This document shows, one piece after another, positions 24,569 through 33,065 of a DNA stretch of 64,000 nt. Position 1 is the first letter of the stretch. Each line of letters starts with the position of its first letter. The DNA is from Gordonibacter sp. An230 (GTDB lineage: Bacteria > Actinomycetota > Coriobacteriia > Coriobacteriales > Eggerthellaceae). The stretch lies in contig NZ_NFJP01000010.1 in assembly GCF_002159915.1 (NCBI RefSeq), forward strand, positions 62,001 through 126,000. Reading direction: 5' to 3'. The notes below the pieces were generated by a model. That model had not been told where the DNA came from. It saw nothing but the letters and a program-made list of their open reading frames with translations, and made no database searches. The translations under genes were made by a program, and so were the position numbers.

Positions 24569-26785
24569 TCAACAAGCCTCCCATCTCGGCGACGCAAGCC
24601 TGAAATCAAGGCGGCACGAGCGCGCGTCGGCGTTCGTCAGCACGACGGCAAGGCGCTGCCCGAGCCTGTACGACGTTCCGCTGTCCTGGCCTGTCAGCCG
24701 ATGCTGCACGGCATCGAGCTCGAAGTACTCGTCTCCGAGCACCCGCAACGGCACGAACCCTTCCGCCGTATTGTCGAGACGCACGTAAAATCCGCCGGGA
24801 GCCACGCCGGAAACGACCGCGGAGAACGCCTGACCCACGAAACCCTCGAGATACTCGACGAGCTTGAGCTCCTGGGACTCGCGCGCGGCCCGTTCGGCCA
24901 CGCGCTCCATCTCGGAGGAATGCTCGGCGATCCACGGCAGCGCCGCGGCCTCTTGGTCGAAGTGCTCGGGCCGTCCACCGAGGAGCGCCTTCAACATACG
25001 ATGCACCACAAGGTCGGGATAGCGCCTGATGGGAGATGTGAAATGGGCGTAAGCGTCGCTGGCGAGGCCGTAGTGGGGCTCGCACTCCGGCCGATACACG
25101 GCACGCTTCATCGAGCGCAGCAGCAAAGACGACACGAGCTCCCCCTCGGGCCGCCCCGCGCTCGCGGCGAGCGCCCTCTGCAGCGCATGCGCCTCCCCCG
25201 CCGCGAACGAACGCGCGTCGACGTCCGAAAACCAAGGGAACTCTTCGAGCGCCTCCGCGAGCGCCGCAAGTCCGTCGGACGCAGGACGTTCGTGGACACG
25301 GTACAATCCGGGAAACCCCGCGTCGCGCAGGTGCGCCGCCACCGTCTCGTTCGCGAGGATCATCGCCTCTTCGACGAGCGCAGTCGCATCGGTCTTGCAA
25401 CGCAGATCGACCCCTTCGGGTCGTCCTTCGGCGTCGAGGCGCACCCGCGCCTCGACCGTGTCGAAGTCGAGTCCGCCCGCCCGCTCGCGCGTCGCCTGCC
25501 GCGCTTTCGCAATGCGCGAGAGCTCCCGCAGCCGCCAGGCAAGACCCTCTTCGAGACCAGCGCGCCCGGTGCATCCCACGCCGCGCAGCCGCGCAGCGCG
25601 AAACGCCTCGACGGGGTCGGCGCCCACCAGCGCCCTTCCGACTTCATCATAGGTGAGCCGCACGTCGGAGCGAATGAGCGATGGATACAATTCGTAGCCC
25701 ACGAGCCGCGCCGCTTCGTCCAGGTAGAGATCGACCGTCATCGCACGACGCGTCATGCCGGGTCGAAGCGAGCACAGATCGCCCGAAAGCTCCTCGGGAA
25801 GCATCGGTATCACGCGATCCACCAAATACACGCTCGTCGCACGGCGACGCGCATCGAGGTCGAGAGAGGATCCCCATGCCACGTAATGAGACACGTCGGC
25901 GATGTGCACTCCGAGCCGCCAGCGAGCCGACGCGGGCGAGCGCCCCTCCACGAACCGCACGCCGAAAGGCGCCTCTCCCCCGCGCGTTGGCCGCCGCGAC
26001 GCATCGGAAAGGACGCTCGCCTTTTCCGGATCCGAGCCGACAGCGAAAACGCCGGACGCCTCGCCGCCTTCCAAAGCGACGGCGTCCAACGAGACCGCGT
26101 CGTCGAAATCACGCGCGTCATCAGGATCGACGGTGAATGTGAAGCGCTCCCTCAGGTCGCGGTACCCATCGGCCAAGGCGCCGTCCTCGTCGAGCGAGGC
26201 CGAGCGCGCCTCGTCAAGCGCGCCTTCGGAGAACGCCGTCTCCAGCTTGTGGCGCGCGACGACCGCATCGACGGCGGCATGCGCCCCATCGGCGCGACCG
26301 AGCACTTCCTCCACGACGCCCGTGGCCGCAACGTTGCGCGACGGGAACGTCGCGATGCGCACGCGCACAAGCGACCCGTCCTCGATGTCGGGGTTGTCGG
26401 CACGCATGGTGAACACGTCGTAGGGGATGCGCGGATCTTCGGGTACGACCACCCCGAACGGATCCGCCACCTCGTAGCGCCCCACAAGCGTGTCGTGCGC
26501 ACGCTCGAGGACGCGCAGAACGCGCGCTGCAGGGCTCCCCCCTACGCCGTCGCGCCCTCCGACAGATCCGTCACGGCCACGCGCACGGCCGGCGCGAGAG
26601 CCTTGCGCAGGCAGCGGCACCAGCTCCACAAGATCGCCGTCGAACGCTCCTGACATCTTGGATGCGGGAATGAAGAACACGCCCTCGGCCGTCTGCACGA
26701 AGCCGAAACCACCCGCACGCACAGAGAGCACGCCGCGCGGATTCGCCCGGGGACGACGCCGCGTATGGGACCGCGCCCGTCCCAT
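24569..26785 (-). CDS. rnr: Ribonuclease R family 3'-5' exoribonuclease
   Basis: This 738-residue protein has N-terminal cold-shock domains, the RNB catalytic domain with DPDDARDFDDA (metal-binding Asp cluster near residue 220) and a C-terminal S1 domain (GQAFSAVVSGVAPGGFYVRL). It degrades structured RNA hydrolytically. Between the DFDDA motif and GVHIADVSHYV there are about 50 extra residues rich in Glu, Gly and Arg compared with typical RNase R. The usual Lys/Arg-rich C-terminal tail is absent. It starts 3 nt after the S41 protease stop in the reading direction of that gene, so it is last of the ftsE-ftsX-ctp-rnr string. Confidence 0.9.
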   Translation of the reverse strand: MGRARSHTRRRPRANPRGVLSVRAGGFGFVQTAEGVFFIPASKMSGAFDGDLVELVPLPAQGSRAGRARGRDGSVGGRDGVGGSPAARVLRVLERAHDTLVGRYEVADPFGVVVPEDPRIPYDVFTMRADNPDIEDGSLVRVRIATFPSRNVAATGVVEEVLGRADGAHAAVDAVVARHKLETAFSEGALDEARSASLDEDGALADGYRDLRERFTFTVDPDDARDFDDAVSLDAVALEGGEASGVFAVGSDPEKASVLSDASRRPTRGGEAPFGVRFVEGRSPASARWRLGVHIADVSHYVAWGSSLDLDARRRATSVYLVDRVIPMLPEELSGDLCSLRPGMTRRAMTVDLYLDEAARLVGYELYPSLIRSDVRLTYDEVGRALVGADPVEAFRAARLRGVGCTGRAGLEEGLAWRLRELSRIAKARQATRERAGGLDFDTVEARVRLDAEGRPEGVDLRCKTDATALVEEAMILANETVAAHLRDAGFPGLYRVHERPASDGLAALAEALEEFPWFSDVDARSFAAGEAHALQRALAASAGRPEGELVSSLLLRSMKRAVYRPECEPHYGLASDAYAHFTSPIRRYPDLVVHRMLKALLGGRPEHFDQEAAALPWIAEHSSEMERVAERAARESQELKLVEYLEGFVGQAFSAVVSGVAPGGFYVRLDNTAEGFVPLRVLGDEYFELDAVQHRLTGQDSGTSYRLGQRLAVVLTNADARSCRLDFRLASPRWEAC

Positions 26786-26788
26786 GGC

Positions 26789-28069
26789 CTACTCCTTCAC
26801 AAGCGACTGGGCCGTCTCGATCGCAAGCGCTTTCTGGTTGTCCTCGCCGTCCGACAAGCCCACCGCGACATCGGGCGTGACACCCACGCCGTCTATGTCG
26901 TGGCCGAGCGGGCTTTTGTAGTAAGCGGCCGTGTAGCGCAACGCCCCGCCGAAGCTCAAGTCACGCGTCACCTGCACCGACCCCTTCCCCAAGGTCGTCT
27001 CGCCCACGAGCGTGGCGCGCTGGTTGTCCTTGAGCGCCGCGGCGAGCACCTCGGCCGAGGCCGCCGTGTTGCCGTTCACGAGCACGACAAGGGGCTTGTC
27101 GGTCGCAAGGGCACCGGTGGCCACCTTCGTCGACTCGTCCATCTCGCGCGTCTCGATCTTCACCACGGTGCCGCTCTTCACGAACAAGCTGGCCACATCA
27201 ACGGCCTGCGTGAGATAGCCGCCGGGATTGTCGCGGATGTCGAGCACGAACGACGTGGCTCCTTGCGCCTCGAGATCTGACACCGCCTCTTTCACGAGGT
27301 CGTCGGCATTCTGCGTGATCTGTTTGAGCTTGATGTAGCCCACTGACCCCTCGAGCGCATGCTCCACGTTCTTCACCGTCGCATTCGAGATGGGAAGCGT
27401 CGTGGTGTATTCCTCGCCGCCCTCGTCGTCGAGCGACGCAGCGCGCCGCCACGTGATGACCACGCTCTCCCCCTCGTCACGCCGAAGAGCCGCAGCCACC
27501 TCGGTGGTGGTCCAATCATGATCACGATCCCCGTCGATGGCCACCACGAAATCGCCCTCCAGCACCCCAGCCGCTTGCGCAGCCGACCCCTCGAACACGT
27601 CCACCGCATAGGCGCGCCCGTTGTACTCCGAGAACAGCACCCCCACGCCAGCATAGCCACCAGAGCTATTCTGCACGAGCGCCGCATAGCGAGCCGCATC
27701 GTAGTACCGCAGATACGGATCCTCCGTGGTGTCGGCCAACGCGTCCAGCATGTTCGTCGTGGCCATTGACAGGTCGTAGGAATCGAGGCTGTCCTGCTCG
27801 ATGATACCTTCCACTTCCTCGACGCGTGCCCCGAGCGAATCGTAAGTGTCGCCCGAAGTAGTGGAGCCCGGGTTGCGCTCGGCATCGACCACGAGCGACT
27901 CGAAGCCGAGCGATTCGAGCACAGACGACTCGCCTCGCACGAAAAAACCCGCTGCGAAAGCGGCGCTCACCGCTATCACGACGGTGAACGCCTTCGCCAG
28001 TCGGACGTTGCGCGAGCGCGTCCTGCGTTCGGACGCCGCAAGTTTAGACGTGTCGTTGCGCTTGGCCAT
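26789..28069 (-). CDS. S41 (C-terminal processing) peptidase with PDZ domain
   Basis: This 426-residue protein has an N-terminal membrane anchor (about residues 27-47, AFTVVIAVSAAFAAGFFV), a PDZ domain (about 110-210) and a tail-specific protease domain with the catalytic Ser in NGNTAASAEVL and Lys in GETTLGKGSVQV. It would act outside the membrane on proteins of the cell envelope. It lies 15 nt after ftsX, and such ftsEX-ctpA linkage is common in Gram-positives and fits a role in cell-wall enzyme turnover. Confidence 0.93.
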   Translation of the reverse strand: MAKRNDTSKLAASERRTRSRNVRLAKAFTVVIAVSAAFAAGFFVRGESSVLESLGFESLVVDAERNPGSTTSGDTYDSLGARVEEVEGIIEQDSLDSYDLSMATTNMLDALADTTEDPYLRYYDAARYAALVQNSSGGYAGVGVLFSEYNGRAYAVDVFEGSAAQAAGVLEGDFVVAIDGDRDHDWTTTEVAAALRRDEGESVVITWRRAASLDDEGGEEYTTTLPISNATVKNVEHALEGSVGYIKLKQITQNADDLVKEAVSDLEAQGATSFVLDIRDNPGGYLTQAVDVASLFVKSGTVVKIETREMDESTKVATGALATDKPLVVLVNGNTAASAEVLAAALKDNQRATLVGETTLGKGSVQVTRDLSFGGALRYTAAYYKSPLGHDIDGVGVTPDVAVGLSDGEDNQKALAIETAQSLVKE

Positions 28070-28084
28070 AAACGAGGCGAACGC

Positions 28085-28990
28085 CTACACCTTCAAGTAG
28101 CGACGCATGGCCAGCGCAGATCCGAGCAAGCCGATGACCAGGCCCGCCGCAATCAGCACCGCGTAAACGAACAAAAACGCCATCATGCTCAGATCGAGCG
28201 GCAGGAACATGAGGGCATCCTGGGCCTTCGGCAACGCAAAACGATGCAGAAGCTCGATCACCCCCACTGCCAGAAGGGAGCCGATGATGGCATGCAAAGC
28301 GCCTTCCATGAGGAAAGGCCCGCGGATGAAGCCGTTCGACGCGCCCACGAGACGCATGATGGCGATCTCCTTGCGGCGCGCCAAGATGGCCAGGCGGATG
28401 GTGTTGTTGATGAACACCATGGCCACGAACACGAGCAGGGCCACAAGCGCGATGCCAACGTAGCGCACGGAGCTCGTAAGCGCGAACAGGCGGTCGACCG
28501 TCTGCTGGCCGTACACGAGCGACTCGTCCACCGTATCGTACCCGTAGATCTTCTGGTACGTGGCGTTGCCGCGGATCTCATTTGCCACCTGCTCGACAAG
28601 CTGCGGATCCGACAGTTCCACATCGATAGATGCCGGCAGCGGATTCACGCCGTCGAGTGTGTCAATGATGTCCGAAGTCGTCGACGAGCGGAAGTTCTCG
28701 AGCGCCTGGTCCTTCGTCGTGAAGCCGACGGAGGCCACGCCCTCGAAGCCCTTGATGTCGTCCTCGACCTTCTGGATGTCCGCCTCGGATGCGTCGTCGG
28801 CCACATAGGCCGTGATGGACACCTCGTCCTCCACCGACGACACCACCTTCTCCACGACGAAGCCGCCTACGAGAAAGATGCCGATGATGAGCAAGGACAG
28901 GAAAATAGTGACGATGGAGCCGAGCGCCGTCGAGAGATTGCGCGTGAAGCCCTTGAGCGACTCGCGTATGAAATAAGCGAAACTAGACAT
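28085..28990 (-). CDS. ftsX: Cell-division protein FtsX
   Basis: This 301-residue membrane protein has one N-terminal TM helix (about 22-44), an extracellular domain (about 45-165) and three C-terminal TM helices (about 180-205, 225-250, 268-292), the FtsX layout. With FtsE it couples ATP use to activation of peptidoglycan hydrolases at the septum. It overlaps ftsE by 8 nt, indicating coupled translation. Confidence 0.95.
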   Translation of the reverse strand: MSSFAYFIRESLKGFTRNLSTALGSIVTIFLSLLIIGIFLVGGFVVEKVVSSVEDEVSITAYVADDASEADIQKVEDDIKGFEGVASVGFTTKDQALENFRSSTTSDIIDTLDGVNPLPASIDVELSDPQLVEQVANEIRGNATYQKIYGYDTVDESLVYGQQTVDRLFALTSSVRYVGIALVALLVFVAMVFINNTIRLAILARRKEIAIMRLVGASNGFIRGPFLMEGALHAIIGSLLAVGVIELLHRFALPKAQDALMFLPLDLSMMAFLFVYAVLIAAGLVIGLLGSALAMRRYLKV

Positions 28991-29822
28991 CGAAACCGTA
29001 CACCCCCCGGTCCTGGTCGCGGGTCAAATGCCCGCGGTCGAGCGCGATGACGCGACGACGCATGTTGTCCACCATCTCACGGTCGTGCGTAGCCACGAGC
29101 ACCGTGGTGCCCGTGCGGTTGATGCGCTCGAGCAAATCCATGATTCCCCGCGACGTCTGCGGGTCGAGGTTGCCGGTGGGCTCGTCGCACACGAGCAAGG
29201 GCGGACGGTTCACGATGGCGCGCGCGATGGACACGCGCTGCTGCTCGCCGCCGGAGAGCTGGTCGGGGCGCTTGTTCAGCTTGTCCTGCAGGCCCACCAA
29301 CCGCAGCACCTCGGGCACCTGCGTCTTGATGACATGTCGGCTCTTGCCGATGACTTCGAGCGCGAACGCCACGTTCTCGAACACGGTCTTGTTCGGCAGG
29401 AGCTTGAAGTCCTGAAACACGCACCCGATGTTGCGACGCAGGTAAGGCACGCGCCAATTGCGCATGCTCGTCAGATCCTCGTCGGCCACATAAATGTGCC
29501 CTTCCGTCGGCTTCACCTCGCGGATGAGCATGCGGATGAACGTGGACTTTCCGGATCCGGAGTGGCCCACAAGGAAGATGAACTCGCCTGCGAAAATCTG
29601 CAGCGAGATGTCGTTGAGCGCCGGTTTGTTGGGCTGCGCGGGATAGACTTTCGTCACATGGTCAAACGTGATGACAGGCGTGCCCGTCTGCTGGGGAATG
29701 TCGTCGACCTCCACGACTGGCAGCGAGGCGGACAGCTGCGATGCCGTCTGACGCGGGGGAGCCGCATGGGCACCGCCTCGCGAAGGACGCGCAGAGGCCC
29801 CTTGGCTGATGTCGTTCGTCAC
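28983..29822 (-). CDS. ftsE: Cell-division ATP-binding protein FtsE
   Basis: This 279-residue ABC ATPase has Walker [10 protein letters not shown], signature LSGGEQQRV and Walker [13 protein letters not shown]. About 48 residues precede the domain start ([12 protein letters not shown]); this N-terminal extension is rich in Ala, Arg and Pro and is not typical of FtsE. The start could be later, but no better ribosome-binding site was seen. Partner of FtsX encoded directly downstream. Confidence 0.93.
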   Translation of the reverse strand: MTNDISQGASARPSRGGAHAAPPRQTASQLSASLPVVEVDDIPQQTGTPVITFDHVTKVYPAQPNKPALNDISLQIFAGEFIFLVGHSGSGKSTFIRMLIREVKPTEGHIYVADEDLTSMRNWRVPYLRRNIGCVFQDFKLLPNKTVFENVAFALEVIGKSRHVIKTQVPEVLRLVGLQDKLNKRPDQLSGGEQQRVSIARAIVNRPPLLVCDEPTGNLDPQTSRGIMDLLERINRTGTTVLVATHDREMVDNMRRRVIALDRGHLTRDQDRGVYGFDV

Positions 29823-29877
29823 AGAATGCTCCGTTCGAATAGTGATGTACTGAGACGCGTCGATTCTAGCAGAAGCG

Positions 29878-30843
29878 CTAACGGGCCATAACCCTCTTCA
29901 CAGCTTCGACAAGCGCCTTCGACCCCAGGCCGAAGAAGTCGAGCAGCTCCTCGAACTCGCCGGATTTGCCGAAAACGTCGCGCATGCCCACGAACTCGAC
30001 GGGCGTCGGCAGCCTGCGCGCAAGGACCTCGGCAACGGCCGATCCGAGACCGCCGTGCACGCTGTGCTCTTCCGCCACGACGACGCGCCCGGTCTTGCGC
30101 GCGGACGCCAGGATCGTCTCCTCGTCGAGGGGCTTCACGGAGAACGCGTCGATCACCTCGACGTCCACACCCTCGGCGACAAGCGCCTCTGCGGCCTTGA
30201 GCGCCTGCTCAACCTCCACGCCGCAGGCAACGATGGTGACATCGACCCCCTCGCGCAACACGTAGGCGCTCCCAAGCGAAAGCCTCACGCCTTCGGCGTA
30301 AACGGCCGGAACGCCCGCGCGACCCATGCGCACATACACCGGCCCCGGCGTTTCGGCGGCCAGGCGGATAGCGGCTCTGGCTGCGGCGTAGTCGGCCGGC
30401 ACGAGCACGCGCATGTTCGGCAGCCCCCGCATGAGCGAGACGTCCTCGAGCATCTGGTGGCTGCCGCCATCGGGGCCCACCGAGATGCCGGCATGCGTGG
30501 GGGCTATCTTCACGTCAAGGTTGCTGTAGCACACCGTATTGCGGATCTGGTCGTAAGCGCGCCCCGTGCCGAACACGGCGAACGAGCCAGTGAAGGCGAC
30601 ATGCCCCGTGATGGCCAGGCCAGCCGCAACATCCACCATGTTCTGCTCGGCAATGCCGCAGTTGAACAAGCGCTCGGGATAGCCCGCATCGGCAAGCTTT
30701 TTCGTGGTGGTGGAGCCGGAGAGATCGGCGTCGACGGCCACGACAGGCAGCCCATCGGCCGCCAGCTCCGCGAGCGTCGCGCCGAAGGCGGCGCGAGTGG
30801 CACGCTTGACGGATCGCTCGGTTTCGTTCGCCAACTGAACCAC
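29878..30843 (-). CDS. tktB: Transketolase, C-terminal subunit
   Basis: This 321-residue protein carries the pyrimidine-binding and C-terminal domains of transketolase ([13 protein letters not shown] with the catalytic Glu, then [15 protein letters not shown]). With the N-terminal subunit encoded 2 nt upstream it forms a split transketolase of the kind found in archaea and many anaerobes, moving two-carbon units between sugar phosphates in the non-oxidative pentose phosphate route. Confidence 0.93.
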   Translation of the reverse strand: MVQLANETERSVKRATRAAFGATLAELAADGLPVVAVDADLSGSTTTKKLADAGYPERLFNCGIAEQNMVDVAAGLAITGHVAFTGSFAVFGTGRAYDQIRNTVCYSNLDVKIAPTHAGISVGPDGGSHQMLEDVSLMRGLPNMRVLVPADYAAARAAIRLAAETPGPVYVRMGRAGVPAVYAEGVRLSLGSAYVLREGVDVTIVACGVEVEQALKAAEALVAEGVDVEVIDAFSVKPLDEETILASARKTGRVVVAEEHSVHGGLGSAVAEVLARRLPTPVEFVGMRDVFGKSGEFEELLDFFGLGSKALVEAVKRVMAR

Positions 30844-30845
30844 AG

Positions 30846-31676
30846 CTACTCACCCCTCTTCCCGGCAGCGCCCAGATCGGCGAGCGCAACCTCCAACTGC
30901 TCGGCGTTCGGAGCTTTGCCGTGCCAGCCGGCCTGCCCCTCCATGAACGACACGCCCTTGCCCTTCACCGTATGCGCAACAAGGACGCACGGCCTGCCGC
31001 GACGCTCGGACTTCGCAGCGGACAACGCGTCCACGAGCGCGGGGATATCGTGCCCGTCCACCTCGCGAACACCCCATCCGAACGCGGAGAACTTCGCGCC
31101 CACATCGCCCGGATCGCACACGTCGGCCGTATCGCCGTCGATCTGCAGATGGTTGCGGTCCACGACAGCCACGAGGTTGTCAAGGCCCCGGTGAGCGGCG
31201 AACATGGCAGCCTCCCACACCTGGCCTTCCTGGCACTCTCCGTCGCCGAGGAGCGTGAACACCGTCTGCGGCGCTCCGTCGAGCGCAAGCCCCGCCGCAG
31301 CCCCCGCAGCAATGGAAAGCCCCTGGCCGAGCGAGCCGGTGGACACCTCCACGCCGGGCAGTTGGTTGGAATCGGGATGGCCCTGCAGGCGGCTCCCCAA
31401 CTTGCGCAGCGTCATGAGCTCCTCGCGCGGGAAATAGCCCGCATGAGCGAGCGCCGCATACAGAGCGGGCGCCGCATGGCCTTTCGCGAGGACGAAACGG
31501 TCACGCCCCTCCCAGCGCGGATTCCCCGGATCGTGTTCCATCACGCCGCCGAAGTAGAGCGCGCACAGCACGTCGGCGCACGACAACGACCCGCCCGGAT
31601 GTCCGCTGCCCGCCTCGGCGATCATGCGCACGATGTCGACGCGCATATCCCTCGCCCGTCGTTCAAGTTCGGTCAT
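30846..31676 (-). CDS. tktA: Transketolase, N-terminal subunit
   Basis: This 276-residue protein is the thiamine-diphosphate-binding half: GSGHPGGSLSCADVL, KGHAAPALYAAL, and the TPP motif GDGECQEGQVWEAA extending to the metal-binding RNHLQIDG. The ATG at 31676 follows AAAGGA by 6 nt. The 290-base gap upstream holds no gene I can support; a 77-codon frame that ends over this start has no domain. Confidence 0.93.
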   Translation of the reverse strand: MTELERRARDMRVDIVRMIAEAGSGHPGGSLSCADVLCALYFGGVMEHDPGNPRWEGRDRFVLAKGHAAPALYAALAHAGYFPREELMTLRKLGSRLQGHPDSNQLPGVEVSTGSLGQGLSIAAGAAAGLALDGAPQTVFTLLGDGECQEGQVWEAAMFAAHRGLDNLVAVVDRNHLQIDGDTADVCDPGDVGAKFSAFGWGVREVDGHDIPALVDALSAAKSERRGRPCVLVAHTVKGKGVSFMEGQAGWHGKAPNAEQLEVALADLGAAGKRGE

Positions 31677-31966
31677 GCTGGTCCTTTCCCGTGAAACACG
31701 TTGTCGAGAACAGTGTAGAGCAACGCCGTCCGATTTCCTATACAGATGTGCCGGCCCGAATGCGATGCGCCCGCTTGCGCCGCCAATCGGCTCGCAACGT
31801 CAACAAGCGCATGCGGCCGACGAAAGGCATCCGCGATGCGCAGCTCTGCGGCCTGCGCGCGAACGCGGCTCGCAATCAGATTCGCAGACCCGAACCGAGT
31901 AGCCACGCGAACGGCGCTCGAGGGCCTTCCAACCCGAAAGGAGGGCCGCGCTGCGGCAAGCGTCCG

Positions 31967-33061
31967 TCATTGCGACACCCGCCAGCGGTGGTAGCCTATC
32001 ACGAATTCGTCCAGATCCCCGTCGAGCACGGCATCGACGTTGCCCGTTTCGATGCCGCTGCGCACGTCCTTCACCATCTGGTAGGGGTAGAGCACGTAGT
32101 TGCGAATCTGGCTGCCGAACGTGGAGTCCATGCGCTCGCCTCGCAGCTCGGCCAGCTCCTGCGCGCGTTTCTGCTCCTCAAGTTCGTAGAGCTTCGCTTT
32201 GAGCACGCGGAACGCCGCCTCCTTGTTCTGCAGCTGGGACTTCTCGTTCTGGCACGTCACGACGATGTTCGTGGGGATGTGCGTGAGGCGCACGGCCGAG
32301 TCGGTGGTGTTGACGCACTGGCCGCCAGGGCCGCTCGAGCGGTAGACGTCCACGCGAACGTCAGCGGGGTTGAGGTCCACCTCGATGTCGTCGGGCAGCA
32401 CGGGCAGCACCTCCACGCCGGCGAACGTGGTGTGGCGGCGCTTCTTGTCGTCGGTGGGGCTGATGCGCACAAGGCGGTGCACCCCGCTTTCGCTCTTCAG
32501 CATGCCGAAAGCGTTGCGGCCCTCGATCTGGATGGTGGCCTTGTCGAGGCCTATGCCCTCGCCGGGAACCACGTCGAGCACGGTGACCTTCCAGCCCTTC
32601 TTCTCGGCGTAACGCGTGTACATGCGGTAGAGCATGTCGGTCCAGTCTTGCGCCTCGAGCCCGCCGGATCCCGGGTTCACCGTGAGGATGGCGTCGCCAC
32701 CGTCGAAACGCTCGCTGAACCACGAGCTCACCTCGAGCGCGTCGAGCAGCGATCCGAGCTTTCCGAGCGCCTCGTCCGCTTCGGCGGCAAAGGCCTCGTC
32801 CTCGACGGCGAGGTCGAGCGCTGCGCGCGCATCGGCGAGCAGGGCAGCCGCCTCGTCGTACTCGGCGATGGTGTCACGCAGCACGCTCGCCTGCTTCGAC
32901 ACGCTCTGCGCGTGCACCGCATCGTCCCAGAAGCCGGGCTTGGCGCTCTCCTCGTCGAGCCGCGAAAGCTCGGAGCGCTTGTCGTCGATGCGAAGGTAGC
33001 CACGCGCAGCCTCGACGCGATCGGCGACCTCCTCCATATCTCTCTCGGTTCTCTCAGCCAT
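31967..33061 (-). CDS. prfB: Peptide chain release factor 2
   Basis: This 364-residue class I release factor has the GGQ motif (246-248 in SSGPGGQCVN) that triggers peptide release. The RF2 discriminator loop reads SPT (201-203) where RF2 normally has SPF, while the rest (HRLVRIS before, RRHTTF after) is RF2-like. The frame is continuous through RGYLRIDD, where many bacteria have a programmed +1 frameshift at CTTTGA, so that autoregulation is absent. It starts 4 nt after the secA stop in the same direction; secA-prfB linkage is conserved widely. Confidence 0.95.
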   Translation of the reverse strand: MAERTERDMEEVADRVEAARGYLRIDDKRSELSRLDEESAKPGFWDDAVHAQSVSKQASVLRDTIAEYDEAAALLADARAALDLAVEDEAFAAEADEALGKLGSLLDALEVSSWFSERFDGGDAILTVNPGSGGLEAQDWTDMLYRMYTRYAEKKGWKVTVLDVVPGEGIGLDKATIQIEGRNAFGMLKSESGVHRLVRISPTDDKKRRHTTFAGVEVLPVLPDDIEVDLNPADVRVDVYRSSGPGGQCVNTTDSAVRLTHIPTNIVVTCQNEKSQLQNKEAAFRVLKAKLYELEEQKRAQELAELRGERMDSTFGSQIRNYVLYPYQMVKDVRSGIETGNVDAVLDGDLDEFVIGYHRWRVSQ

Positions 33062-33065
33062 CGTT

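Noticed and set aside
24080-26653. 857-codon plus-strand open frame over fabT and rnr
   Set aside because: Antisense shadow of two recognised genes, composition atypical of proteins.
31673-31906. 77-codon minus-strand frame overlapping the tktA start
   Set aside because: No domain or ribosome-binding site; it spans what looks like the tktA promoter region.
32980-33010. Programmed frameshift in prfB
   Set aside because: The frame is continuous through RGYLRIDD and no CTTTGA stop is present.
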